Below, piece by piece: positions 21,704-34,410 of a stretch of 64,000 bases of DNA. The position numbers were made by a program, and so were the translations under genes. The stretch comes from Pleodorina starrii (Eukaryota > Chlorophyta > Chlorophyceae > Chlamydomonadales > Volvocaceae), in the NCBI GenBank assembly GCA_030267565.1, contig BRXU01000005.1, positions 2,466,001 to 2,530,000 on the forward strand. Reading direction: 5' to 3'. The stretch's first letter is position 1. Each line of letters starts with the position of its first letter. Under the pieces are notes generated by a model. It worked only from the letters and a program-made list of their open reading frames with translations. It made no database searches and was not told the DNA's origin.

Positions 21704-24700
21704 GGCGGCGGCGGCGCCTACCCTGGCCGCGGCGGCGACGAACGGGGGCAGTGGCTGGCTGCGCGCTGCCGCTTCTTATGGACGTGGCTTGGGGGGAGAG
21801 GCCCTGCTGCCGGGTCGCAATCGTCGCGCCAGGCGCCGTTATGGCGTCTGGCGCGTCCTGGGCTCTTAGGGTATCGTAAAAGGGAAAGGCGGCGTGGCAC
21901 ACGGGGAAGCCAGGAATGCGCCTGGCACTCTACGGGCAGGGCATGCGCCTGGCTGTCGGGTGGCGCGGTTCGTTTTAGTTTACTGGGAATGGGGAAGCAC
22001 CGCCGCCCGTCTGAACAGCCCCGACGGATGGCAGGAATGCGGTTCCGGTAGGGCTCCCGGGATGCTGGTGACCCGCTGGCGGGCCTGTCGCGCCTTCGCT
22101 GTCTCGCGCTGTTGCTGGGCTGACGCCGGTGCTGCCAAGGGAGGCATCGATGGGACGAAAGCTCTCTGTCGGTCTGAATCGGTTTATTGGAAGCCTCAGT
22201 AGCTTTAGGGTGATCAGGTGGTGTAAAAAAGTTGTTACTATTGTTGTTGTTGTTGTCATTGCTGCTGCTGTTGTCGAATGTTTATAGGGTTGGATGGATG
22301 AATGAACCGTTTTGAAGTGAAGGACCCCAAAAGCATCGCCGGTGCGTGGCCAGCCGCACCCGACGCTGCCTGCTCCGGGGAAGGTCGGTTTTTAGCGTTG
22401 TCGGTTGTCGGTTGACATGTATGTGTCTGTGTTGGTGTGCACGTGTTGCCATTACTGCCTGGTGGCCGGAACCTGGTGTGAAAGGGTGACCGGCCGAAAT
22501 GCGCGGGGAGGGTTTGTGGGTCGAGAGGGCGTTCGCGCAGGGAGGACGGCGATTGGTGGAGGCCATCGGTGCCTGTTTGGGTGTAGTGGTGGCGCTGGCA
22601 GCGGCGGCGAAGACGGCAAGATATATACGAAGTGCGTTTGTGGCGGTGGTAGGTGGACAAGGGACTGGTGCGCGATGGCAATGATGCGGTTGCGTTGGTG
22701 GAGGCGTTGGTGGCGGCGGTCCGCCCAAGCGCGGCACTTGCGAAGATACACCCACAAGGGAGTCAATCCTGATTACTTTGCCATACTGTTCAATTAGAAG
22801 ATATGATGGCCTTTCATACCGTGTGCATGGCACACGGCCAATATTGATCGCCGCTCGAGGTGCCATCATATGGGGCTGAGACAGCGGCATCTGAGGGGGC
22901 TCGGCCGCCTGGGGCCTCCTCCGGCGGTCTCTTGCGTGGCGCACTGGCGTTTGTGTGGGCGCTGTGGGCCTCATACGGGCCCCCTGGTCGGTGGCGGTGG
23001 GGAGGCCGCGAGGTGGGAAACAAAGATCAGAAATAGATAAGAGTTCGGCGGGGCTTTGCTGCTGGGGAAGCGCGGTGCGAGTAAGGTTATGTGGGTTTGG
23101 GCGCGGTTCGCCGCTTCGTGGGGGCTGCTGCGAGGGATACGGTACCAGCAGAGAGGCACGCAGGCATCTGAACCTGTCCCGCTGCCGAGCGAGAAAAAGG
23201 CCGTCGCTGAAGATGCGTGTTCGTAGCCTGGGGAGCTATTAGCACCCCATGATGAGGCGTGCGTGGCGAGCACTGCTTGAGCTGTTTCGCTGCTTCCGCG
23301 CATGCATCGACTGCGCCGTCGCCGGCCTGTGAGAGCTGCGGGAAGCGCGCGCGTGCGCTTTCCTTCGCGCAAAGTTTTTCTTTTGCGAGTTTTAGGCAGT
23401 TAGATGTACCGTACTTGGTTGCTGCGTTAGCAACGACGCCTGAAGTCGCGCTGGTACCTGAAGCGGTACCGGGCTGCCCGGCGCGATGCGCGTTTCCGTA
23501 TCCGTTTATCTAGGGACCAGCGAGCGTAAACCTCAACCTCGTAAAAACAGCAGCCCCGTCGCTACACATAACATGACATTTATCTCTGAATATGACCTTA
23601 TGATGGCATTGATACAATAAAAATCTGCAGATGCGGGCGTTGACATACCGGTATATGCGTCAGAGGGTACCGCCGTTTCATTGGGCGGGGTCTCGCGGGC
23701 GGGGTACCGCCGTCTCGTTGGGATGTTGGGCGGGGTTATTGACGATGGGTCGGCCCAATGTGTGCAGCCGCTGCTGCGCGCGCGCTCAGGCTCTGGCTCC
23801 TCCAGGCGCGGCCAAGGCAGCGGAAGGGGAGCCCGTTGTATCTTGCAGGAAAGGCCGTCCTTGTGACGCGCAATCTCAAGCCCCAGAGGTGTGCTTTTTA
23901 CCCTTGGTGGACTGGTGCGAGGGGAAGGCGCGAGGCGGGGGCTGCATATCGCATGAATCGGCTGTGGCGCCAGGGTGGCGCCGCTGAAAAACCAGGAAAG
24001 GAGCCACCCTTCGCCTTTCCTTGCTAGCTAGGCCGTCTAGCGTCTGTCTGTTCCTCATGTTTTCGCCCCCGTAACATTATGATGCAACTGTCCTCATGAA
24101 TGGGAAGGGCGCGCAGACCGCGCGTAACGTTTCCCGCGGGACGCGCGGGCCTGTTCTCCTCCAGTCTTGGTGCTTGTCCTCATCGGTCCATCGGCACATC
24201 GGGTCCAGCGACCTATTCGGCCCCCAGCATGTTCCGCCAGCCGCGCAGCGGCGATGACGCGGGCGGTTGACACACCCGTGAGGAGCAGCTGCTGACGCCG
24301 TCATGACGATGGGGGGTTGCGGTCAGGATAGGGCGGCAGTCGTTGCTGTCGCCTGGGCGCCACCGCAGGAGACCGCTGCGAGTTGCCGCCTGGCCGGCGA
24401 TGGAGTCGAAGCACCAGGGCCGAGGGGCATCAGCCCACGAGCCCAGTATTTGGCTGTTCAGCTCCCGCCGCCGCCTTGCCATGGCCTTGGGGACGCCGAC
24501 GGCGGACGCGCACGCCGCTCCCACGCATGGCGCTCCGTACAAGGCCTGGGTGCAGCGTAATTAGCGGTACGGTTTTTTCAGCTGGCCCGGAATGCTTTTG
24601 CTGGCGGTGTTGAATGTGTGTGCTTTCTTGCTTGGCAGTGACCACGTGGCTAGCAGGGGCTAGCAGCCGCGTGCATCACCCGCCGCTGGGTTGCGGCTGT

Positions 24701-26143
24701 TTACTCATGTGGGTTCCCGTGCTGCTAAACCTGTGCTGCTAAATCCGTCACGTGAAGCTGTACGGTTATACGGTTTCGTACTTGCTTGGTTTCGGGGTAA
24801 GTCGTATTCTCGTGTGCGGGTTCGGCTCAGGAGGCGCCTCCACCGGGGGACGACCCGTGGTCCTCGACTTTCCCTAGCTATTTTGGCTGTTGTTGTTGCT
24901 GCTGTTATTGTTGCTGTTGTCATTTTGGGGGAGCAAAATCTCGAAGCAAAGGCACGGAGGCGGCGTTTGGGGAGACGCTTCTAGGCTTTGCTTGTCGGGT
25001 GGGTGATATGTTTATCTTAAAAGTCGCTGCAGGCCTTGGTGTTGGCGGTCGAGGACGGGTGCCTTGAGACTGGGAACTTGCCTAAGCAGGCCTAAACCAA
25101 GCTTCGTATGGCGCACTGAACCGGCTGGCTGAGGCGGTTTTTAATGACAGTTTGCCAGTTGCCACGGTCGATCAGGGGAGGGGGGCTGGGGTTGACGGTC
25201 GTGTGCCGGGCCAGGTGTGTGTGTGTGACGGGCCAGGAGCTGTCGTGGGCGTTTCTTCGGTACCGATGCAGCGGATGCAACCCGGTGGCAAGACTGGAAA
25301 AAGGCAAGATTGGCGGGGGCCAGCGCCGCTTGTAACAGGGGAGATCAGGGGGCAAGTGCGCAACGCGCACACAGCATTGCTGTCGGCCTCGACCTCGGGC
25401 GGGTCGTCCGCTGGAGTGCGTCGCTCAGGAGTGGGTACACCGTCAAAGTGCGCGGCTTGCCCCGCCGGACTTGGTGTGGCAGTTAACTTGCTGCAATATT
25501 GTGGAACGACTCGTGGGCCAGCGCGCCGAACAGGGTGGTCACGCAGGGAAGGGGCGCGAAAGGGGGGCCGTGAAAGCCTTGGTCGGCGCGGTCGTGCGAG
25601 CAAAGGCGGCCAAAGGGCACTTTGCTTCGCTGCCACAATAAATATTCTCTTCGATTAGTTCTCGAGAGGAGGAACATGTTGTAGCCCTGCCTTTTCCTTC
25701 TCATTTCATAGCGTTCCGTCAAATAAGTCAAAGCACGAATATGCCCGGAATAATGCCACCTTTTTGAATTCCCAAACCGAGCTGACAGCTTCCTTGAACA
25801 GACGCTATGCGAGTCGCATCATGCAAGAACGATATGTTATGTTGGCAATGTCGCCCCTCACGTGTTCGTACAACTGTTGACGACTGCTACAAGCTGTCCA
25901 AGGTCCACTGCCACAACTTCAAATTGCTTTCTGTCGCGAAATTGTTCAGTTTTATGTATACATGTAGGGCAGACATGTCCAGTCTGACCTGCATCTGACT
26001 AGGCGTGGTAAGCGTGAAAGCTCACACGCACTATCGCACTTCCTTTCACGGTGGTCCTCTGACGGCGTTCACTGAGTCATGCCCTCGCCCCTACTTATAT
26101 TGAGACAATAGTCCGACCTTTACTTTAGGATATATCCTGGCGG
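21704..26143. other. Long gap between the two paralogs; no gene seen
   Basis: The first about 520 bases are probable 3' UTR. The rest has only GC-bias reading frames without family motifs or matched splice sites, plus small TTG/CTG runs (about 22235-22275 and 24885-24925). A TATA-like TTATATT lies near 26096, shortly before the next gene. Confidence 0.45.
22222..22226 (+). other. Candidate TGTAA poly(A) signal for the Gln-rich gene
   Basis: TGTAA followed by A-rich sequence, about 520 bases after the stop at 21703. Confidence 0.4.
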
Positions 26144-28103
26144 ATGGATCCCGAAGACACGGTTGAGCGCAAAGCAGCTCTTGCCCTTCAAGAAGTTAAT
26201 AGAAACCTAAGCTTGAGTCGAGAGCTTTCTGTGCGCCTGGCTAGCATGGCAGCTCAGGTTTGTCTTGTTCTGCCTTTGCAGGGCTTTCGGCCTTTATCAA
26301 CGCTTCCGAGCGGTCCCTAACAACAAGTTTTCTTGGTTTCAGGCGCAAGCTACCAGGGCACTGCTGGAAGCTGCGATTGAGGCTTCGGGAGGGCCAACTC
26401 GGCGGCAGCGCAAGCGGTCGGCGTCGCCCGGCCTCAACGCCTCCTTGCACGCCGCACAGCGGCGCTGCCTTGCAGGGCCGAACCATACGCTTATGCCGGA
26501 TTCGGCGTCTGCTGCGACCGATACCGGCCCGGCAGGAGCAAGTTGTGGCTCGGCGGAGAAGTCTTCCTCGCCGCCGACGGACAGCGCCAGCGAGGTCGCG
26601 TCCCAGGCCGCCACTGCGCCGGTGCGCCATGCTGCTGCTGAACCGCTGCTTTTCCAGGATAAGGAAACCGCCATGCGCTCCCTCCTGGATGAGGAGTCCG
26701 CAGCAGACCACCGCGCCTCCCAAAAGCCCGGCCCCGAGGATGTCGACGGCGGCGGACACGCCCTTGGACACGGTCAAGCGCTTGCGGCGGCGGATGGCGG
26801 GCCTTTGGCCGTCGGTTGCGGCCCCTGGCAAGCGCAGCTGCAGCCAGCTCCGGCGCTGTTGCGCCGACCCACATCGACCAGCTCCCGCCCTCCAGCTCCC
26901 CGCCTGACGGCCGGCACACCGACACAGCCTGCGTCCATGACAGTAGCAGCGGCGACGGCCCCGGCGGTGGCAACGAGCGGGTCGGCGGAAGTGGCGCTGC
27001 GCCTGCAGGTCAGCCGCCTCCGTCCAGAGCACCACGCGGAGATTGTTAATTGCATGTCACCGGCCGGGTTGGCGGCGCTGCAGCTGCGACCAAGCCTACA
27101 CCGCATCCCGGACCATCAGCAACAGCATCAGCAACAGCCGCAGGCGCCTGATACCCTTCGCATTGGTGGCGCTTCTCTTTCCGTCGGTGTTCCGGCGGCA
27201 GCCGGGTGCCAAGCTCTGTCGCATGGCTGCGGCGGCGGCGCTGCGCCCGGCTCCAGCAGCAGAAGCACGGCCCTTGAGCTGACGGCGACGGTGGCGGCGG
27301 CGGCATTCCTGTCGGGCGGCGGCGGCAGCAGCAGCGCGCCGCCGCTGGCGCCGGGCACGCCGCGCAAGGCGCAGGCGGCCAAGGCGCGCAGTCGGGCTGC
27401 GAGGGCCGCCACCGCCGCCGACAGCGTCACCCCTGCCTCCGTGGGCGGGCCCGTTGGCGCAGCACACACACTCTACTGCACACCGACGCCGGCCGTCCCT
27501 GCTTTCGCAGCGGCGGCTGCCGCGGCGTGGCGGCACTCCTTTGAGTCCCTAAAGCCTGTGCCAGCCGTCTCCAGCTCCGGGTGCGCAGGGACCGCTACGC
27601 TCGCCGATTTGGGCCGAAGCCTCAGCGTCGCCGCCGATGGCAGCGGCCGAGGGCTGGATCTCGGACACGGAGACGCAGCCAGAGGCGGGACCTGCAGCGC
27701 AACGCCAGGGGCGAAGCCGCGGCTCGCGGATGGCTTCTTGGTCACGCACTGCGGCAGCCTCCGCGCGGCGCTGGCGCAGCCACGGCCGCTGGTTCCGGCG
27801 CCGCCGCTGCCGCCGCCGCCGCCTGTGACGGGGCCGCTGCCGCTCCGAGAGGAAATGCCGTACTCCCTCAGTCCTCCCGTGCCCCTCCCGTCGGGGCCTG
27901 GTTGCGCGTGGATTGCAACCTGCGGCAGCAGCGTCGGCGGTGGCGGGATCACTGCCCCAGACAGCGGCGGCGGCGAGACGCCCGACGTTCAGGCGGAGCC
28001 GGTGCCGCCGGCGCCGCCCGACAACTGGGCAGGGCCAGGGGTGCTGGGAGTGCCACCAGCGGTGGCACGGGACCTCGGCGCGGCCCTTAGCTCGCGGTTC
28101 TGA
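26144..28103 (+). CDS. Ala/Pro/Ser-rich protein of unknown function, paralog of the 18.6-kb gene
   Basis: Two exons, 26144-26257 and 26343-28103, give 624 aa from the ATG at 26144. Exon 1 is a complete short N-terminus whose end, LSLSRELSVRLASMAAQ, aligns with LALSRTLTDSLNSMLSQ of the 18.6-kb gene. In both genes the intron falls after that final CAG in phase 0, and the next exon opens with a similar helical stretch (AQATRALLEAAIEAS here). A basic cluster, RRQRKRSASP, follows at residues about 58-67. The rest is Ala, Pro, Ser and Gly low complexity with one short His/Gln run and no recognised domain. An unspliced reading from an ATG at 26265 is possible but would lose the conserved exon. Confidence 0.65.
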
Positions 28104-31100
28104 CGCGATGTCTGGGCCGGAACCTTACAGAGTTGGATGGTCGCTTTACCTGCGCGGCCCTGCGTCGCGCCCAATTGTCAGGTGCAAATGGGTTCGTGAG
28201 GCCTTTTCATATATGTGGGTCTGGGGTCTGGCGGTCGTTGTGTTGCGGCGAACGGAGGATTCAAGGGCTTGCGCCTACTGTCGGGTAGCTGTACGGCCGG
28301 GCACGGCCGCCGTGTCTGTGCTAGGGGATGCTTCCCAGCAAAGCACGCGAAGCGGCGGCGTGGAAACGCGTGCAAGACAGAAAGTTTCGCACACGCGGAT
28401 GTTGTCCTATATGTTGCCGTTTGCAGCTAAGCGCGGCTGCGCGGGGTTGGAGGGTTGGGTTGGCAGTTGGTTAGCAGGCCTGGTTTGAGACGGGCTCGAG
28501 TCGCTGCTGCGGCGCGCTTTGCTGCATTGTGCCGCTCAGTTGGCATGGGTCATTACTCATGACGGTAGTCTTGGCATCGTCCGGATGGATGTTCGTCAGG
28601 CTCCCTTTTCCTTACCTTACGCCCTCGTGCCGCCGCCGAATGAGGCGGCAAAGCAGGCGAGGGACGGCGTCTGCCCCTAATACTACGGATCTCGGTCCCG
28701 ATCGAGGCTGCGCGATACGCGTGGCCGCAGCGTGTATGCCTAAATGCCCTTCCTTTCATTGAGGCAGATCTGCAACGGCTGAACGCTTCTTATTTCGGTT
28801 TGAGCTTCGGGTTTCGCACCTTTAGACAATCCCATACGGTAACCGGATAACTTAGATAAATAAAACAGTTATACAATTGCGTATGCATGGAGTTTTAGCA
28901 GTACTGTTGCAATTTTGCTCGTTTTTTTGCCGGCGAGCAACACCTGACGAGGAGTGACCCTGAAAGGAGGTCCCGACGCGGCGTGAGGCGGGTCATTGAG
29001 CACGGCGCAGCGTTGGTGAGGAGGATGCCTTGATGCCGCGGCTTTGCATGCGTCGGATGACGCGAACCCGGCGCATTGTCCGCGCCGCGCGGCAGCGGCA
29101 GCCTCGCCCAGCCTTTCCCTCGCATTCACAACCGCATCCTCGTCCACATCCATCCCCCCTGGCGCTGTGTTGTGCTCGTGTGCACCTGCTCGCAAGGCGT
29201 TGCGACAGCCGGTCGGACCGCCGTGTGGCCGGCAGCTGCGTCGCGATATTTCCAGGCCGGTCTGCGCCAGGGTACTGGTTTGAAAAGCAACAAGCGCTCA
29301 CAAAGCAGGACTCAAAGCAGGACAAGACCTTTTTGCTGCCAGGCTGGCGGGTGGTGGTCTGCAGAGCAGGTAGTGCGCGGCAGCGGTATGGAGCAGTTGA
29401 TCTAGTGTTAGTGCTGGGAATGGGCCGCGCGGTCTGTAGGCCGGAGGACTGGAGGACTGAGAAGGCGGAGGACGTTGCGTGAGGAGGACCGTGGGACGAG
29501 ACAGCGCGAAGAGAATTGAGAGAGAGAGACGCTGTTCGTGGAGGCACGCGCCTTTTATTGTGTTGTTGGTTATTACTACTCTTGTCTGTATGCATGTGTT
29601 GGACGAGGCGAGGGGTGTGCAGCGTCGGCAGGGCGTCGTCCCACCAGGCCAGGCAACAACGCAAGCGGGGCGGCTCACACGCCTTTTGGCCGCCCTCGGA
29701 GCGCGTTCCGGAGCCATTGGAAAAGCTCGGCGAGTGGCGGGGCAAAGTCGTTTGGTTCTCGTGCGTGGCACTGCTGCCTCGAACATATTTTGCTAGGACC
29801 CTCCCAACGGCGTTCTGCGGACGCTGAAAGAGAGCCACGTGGAGCCTAATCAAGCAACCGCGCGGATTGTTGGTCACGGGCCAAGAGCCCCAAGATACCA
29901 ACACAGCAGGCGGATTGCAGGTGATGGAACTTGGTGTTTCTTGCCGAGATGGCAGGCGACAGGTATCCTAATTCGCTGGCAGATCGAGTGAGTGAACCAG
30001 GTACGTGGGTATGCTGATTGGTTGGACCCGCGGTCTATCGTTCGTGAGTTGGTTGGTTGGACCCGTCCGTGGGTTGGTTGGATCCGCGGTGTATCGTCTC
30101 TTCGTCCTTGAGTTGGTTAGACCAGTCCATGAATTGGTTGGACCCGCGGTCTATCGTCCGCATCGACGTGACAGGGTAACCCGGCGCGTTTCGGCAGGGA
30201 GCTTTGCCGGCTGAACACACGAAGTCGTCCGCTCGCAGGCCGCGGCATTCGGGCAGCGGGGTAGATTCGAAGCTTGGTTTGCGTTTGTTGGTTCGGCTGG
30301 GCGTGCTGACAGCGGGCGCGACTCGACTTGGCACGGAGCTGCCGTGCCGCCCCGTCCCTTTCGGCGGCGACTTATGCCATGTGCATAAACCATACCGCCT
30401 ATCGGACGTTGACAAGGCAAAGCCAGCCGCCGATGTCGTTACCCTGTTTTCGAATTGTGTTTGGTTGGTAGTGTCGCTCGCAGCACGTCGCAGGGGGGCA
30501 GGCGGGTTTTATTAGCGCATGACAGCGCTCAGATTGATCGTATGACACCGGTAGCCGTGCCTGATACTGATGACCCGTCCTTATGACCCGTCCCGTATGA
30601 CCCGTCCTTATGACCCGTCCCGTATGACACCGATAGCCGTGCCTGATAATGATGACCCGTCCTTCGTTCTGTCTACCGGTGTCGATGAATGACCGTCACG
30701 CGTTGGCTGCGAGGACAAGATGTGGTGCAGGGGGTTTGTCAAGTTGCAACGCGGACTACAGATTGGCCCGCTTGGAACTGGTCACGCGAATCCGCGTTTT
30801 CCCTCTCAAGGGAGGGTACCGTCCAAGGGAGGGTACGGTACCTCGAAAGGGAGGGGGCTCAAGGGCCGGCCTTGGCCGCCCGTCTGGCCCTCTTGCTGGA
30901 GTGGCGGCGGCGGGGGCTTGGGTTTTGAGACACGCGCTGCGTCTACCGGTAGAAGGCCGGAGGCCCCGGCCTAGGAGGCTCTTTTCTTCCGGGGCGTCCC
31001 TCTGGCCTTGACCAGGCGGATCTGGCCTTTTATGGGCGCACGGTGGCAGGAGCGGGGATCGGTTTCTCACATGGCTGGTTGTTTTGTATCTTGTGCACAG

Positions 31101-32548
31101 CAGGGCGCGTTGGGGGGCTTTGGCTCTACTTGCCTGTTTGGATGGGTGTGCGCATGTGCGCATCGGGGGGTTCGGGGCGTTAGGGCTAGCCAGGAGGCTT
31201 GAGAGCGTTGGGGCTTTGTGACTGCATGGCGCATCGCTGCTCGCCTCGTCAGTAGTTTCCGTGTTGGTGTGGACGTCTTTGCGCGGGAGTGTTCAGGAAA
31301 TAATGGTGTGGAAGGTAATTGGAGGGCCCCCTGTGCCCCTGAAACGTCACGAGGGTGTTGCCAGTCCAGCACCCTGGAGAAGCAGGCCAAAATCCCAATC
31401 CAGAACACGACTCGCGGCCATGCAACTGCGACTCTGCGAGAGCAGGACCGAAAGCAGAAACCGAGCACCATCAGCAGGGCGATTAAGGCAGCGATCCAGG
31501 CAGGGACCGGATGGCAAGCCGGACCGCAGGACAATCCTACTACTAGACGCCGCGACCGAGGCCGCTCTTAACCCTGCCCGCCTGTCAGCTGTAGAGCCGG
31601 CACAACCTCGTTTGGGGTTTACTGCGTGCACATACATAACGAAAACACTTTGGTCTTCTCGCATCTACATTCAACATAGAGACCCGCCGCAACGACCCAA
31701 GCCCCGGCCGACGTGCGTTGCAAGGGTTACACGCATTAAAGCACTACTTACTACTACCTCTTCCCAGTTCCATGACTTGCCGAAATTCAGAACGATATGG
31801 CACAGCTGAGTAAAACGTTGGGCTGGCGGAACGGCCAGTTTTTGACGATTCCTATTCTTATGAGCCCTGGAGCGCGCTATGCGTGCTGTGGAGCGATGAA
31901 AACTATCCTGGGCCGCGTTTCAGACGGAAAAAGTTGCACAACTTGTTTCATTTCCCATATGATTGCTCTGGTCTGCTGATTCCTGGGTGCTTCCGGTCGT
32001 AGAAGTTACGTACGATAATATCTAGACAATCCTAGTAGAGGTATCAAGACATTAGCTTGCAGACGGCTATAATATTATGCGGTTGGCATACGTATCTGCC
32101 AAGTGCCGTGTTTCGTAGGAAGCGCGTACAGCGTTGCTGTCGAGTTTACAAGGCGCTTCCGACGAAAGCCCTAACCTTACTGGCTCCTCCAGACGCGACG
32201 GCCTTTTTGCAGAAGAGGTAATAACGGATTCGGAATCATGTTGTGCAGCGGCGCTCCCTTTGGAGGGCTTCGAACCCACCTCCAAGTTTGGCGCGTCAAT
32301 GAACGGACGTTTCCACGTCACGAGTCTTGTGCGGCGCTGTCGCAACCCGTTCTCCCCGTGACACATGCTCGATTCATTGGTCCTCAGCTCCTTGCCCTGC
32401 GACTTTCTCCGCAGGGAAACGCCGGTGCTTCTCGTCGGAACTGGACGGCATCCGCTGACCGCTGCTTGGGGAGCGCTACGCGCACGCAGTCTTATACCGT
32501 GTAATAGGCTTTCAATACCCGAACAAGAGCAGCATCACCTTATCAGCT
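28104..32548. other. Gap with two degenerate minisatellites; no gene seen
   Basis: At about 30014-30160 a unit built on GTTGGTTGGACCCGCGG and CTATCGT recurs four to five times. At about 30541-30665 a unit built on CGTATGACACC / TATGACCCGTCC recurs. No convincing exon was found, though an upstream exon of the next gene could lie near 32130-32220. Confidence 0.4.
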
Positions 32549-33258
32549 ATGACTGCGACCTGTCCATGGCATGGCGGGCCCAACAAGCGCGCCCAAGGGG
32601 CTTTTTTGCCCACGACTCGGAGTCCCGCAGCCCGCAGTCAACTCGTGGCACCCAGGACGATGCGCTCATTTCGGATAGGAGCTTCCGGAGGCTTCCGCCC
32701 AGACCATGTCGGTGCATCGTCCCCAACTGACGCTACAGCAGCCCCTTTGACCACGCCTGCAAGAGGAGCGCCATCTCCCGGCGTGCTTCTCCCAATTTTT
32801 GTCTCATTTTTCGGCCACCTGCGCGACCATGCCAGTTCCCTTGCCCACCACCTGAACAGCGCGGAGCAGGCTTCTTTCCTGCCCAGCTTGGGCCTTGGCC
32901 TGGGGCCCCACGTCCGTGAGCCGGATGCTGGCGATGCCACATCCCGAGCTGCCGATGCGCGCGCTGGAAGCGGCGGGGCCGCCTGGCGGCTGTTGCATCA
33001 CGTGCAGCAACGACCACCCCCGCATCAGGAGCTCAAGGAGCCGCAACAACAGCAGCCGCACGAGGACGACGGCCATTTCTGGGTCGGACCCCTTCTCGCA
33101 CACCTCCCCTGGAGTCATCATGGGGTGAGTTTGCCACGTCAAAGCGGTCCGTTGGGTTTGGGGATGGGGAGAGAGGGCCATCCAACTCTTGTGCTGGAGC
33201 GGGTGACCGTCTCCTTTTGACCGGGGCAGTGGCGGAAGGAGGACCTCCGTGAATCACG

Positions 33259-33289
<31 letters not shown>

Positions 33290-34410
33290 GCGCGCCTGCC
33301 GCCTCACACCTCGCCCGCCTCATTGCCATGTTTGCGGTCGCGGCCTCGGAAAGATCATTAAATATGTAGTGCATGTTTTGCCAACATCACGTTGCGTCGC
33401 CGTGTTTCGCGCAGGGCCCCTTCTCCAGCAAGGATTCCCCGGGACCGGGCTCCTCCACCTCCGGCCGGGCGCCCCCCGTCGCATCCTCCACCTCGCCGCC
33501 GCCGCCGCCGTCGTCGTCATCATCGTCGTCACCTCAACATCTCGACGACCCAAGCGACCTGCACCACCGCCTGGCGGCGCGCACGGTCGGTCTGTCGGTG
33601 CTGTGGCGCTCGGCGCTGGCGCTGCAGCAGCGGACCCTAATGACGGCCCTGTGGCGCATGGGCCAGGCAATGGAAGCGGCGGACAAGGCCCGGCGCAACA
33701 TGCCGCCGCCGGCGGAGGTGCCGGCGCTGGTGCACTGGGGCGCGGTGGCGGCGGCGGCGCGCGCGGAGGAGACCGTGGCGCTTGCGCTGGCGCGCACCGC
33801 CATCGCCGCCTCGGCGGCGGCGGCTGGCGTGCCGGCCGCCGCCGCCGCCGTGACCGGCAGTGCTGCCGCGGCGGCGGCGGCCGCCGCCGTCGCGGCGCCG
33901 CACCTGCCGCTGCTGCGCCACGCGCGGCGGCGGCTGCTGGCCGCGGCGACGCCGACGCTGGAGCGGCTGTGCGGCCTGCAGCGCGGCTGCACCACGCACG
34001 TGCTGCTGCGCTTCCTGCTCTTCTCCGCGATCAACCCAAGGATGCGGCGCGACCTGCGAGTGCGGCTAGACGTGCTGGCCCGCCGCGCCGCGCAGGTCGC
34101 GCTGCTGCAGGAGCAGCACGACGCCTGGCTGGCGCGCCAGCCCGCAGGTCCGCGGGCCGCGTCGCCGATCCAGGTGCCATCCGCGGCCGGTGGCGGCTCC
34201 GCCGCCACGCCGCTGTCCGCGCGCTGGTACCGTCGGGTCTTCGCGCCGGAGATGCTCGCGTGCGCGCGGCAGTTGCAGTTGGAGGCGCCGGGCTCGCCGC
34301 CGGACGACAGGGCGGCGGGCGACCCGCCGGGTCGGTTCGACCTGCGGGACCTGTACCGCCTCATTCGCGTGATTGAGGTGGCCGTGGAGGACCTGGAGCA
34401 CTACGAGTGA
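32549..34410 (+). CDS. Helical Ala/Arg-rich protein of unknown function
   Basis: Proposed exons are 32549-33124 (donor GTGAGT) and 33415-34410 (acceptor TTTCGCGCAG), phase 0, giving about 523 aa. The second exon is the reliable part: after a Ser/Pro stretch it becomes long helical sequence with balanced Leu, Arg and Glu content (for example VLWRSALALQQRTLMTALWR and LRDLYRLIRVIEVAVEDLE at the C-terminus), unlike GC-bias artefacts. A run of Ala lies in the middle. No known domain was recognised and no signal or membrane segment is evident. The frame stays open upstream of the chosen ATG, so the true start or a further exon may lie farther left. Confidence 0.5.

Noticed and set aside
20670..21902. 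410-codon Ala/Arg-rich frame antisense to the Gln-rich gene
   Set aside because: CAG tracts read as CTG/GCT in other frames always give long Leu or Ala runs; there is no independent evidence.
32258..32285. tRNA-like T-loop (GGTTCGAAGCC on the minus strand)
   Set aside because: The flanking five-base stems do not pair, and no anticodon or acceptor arm can be drawn.
33249..34376. 375-codon frame overlapping the 33.4-kb exon in another phase
   Set aside because: Gly/Ala/Arg-only composition, while the alternative frame gives balanced helical sequence with a clean end.
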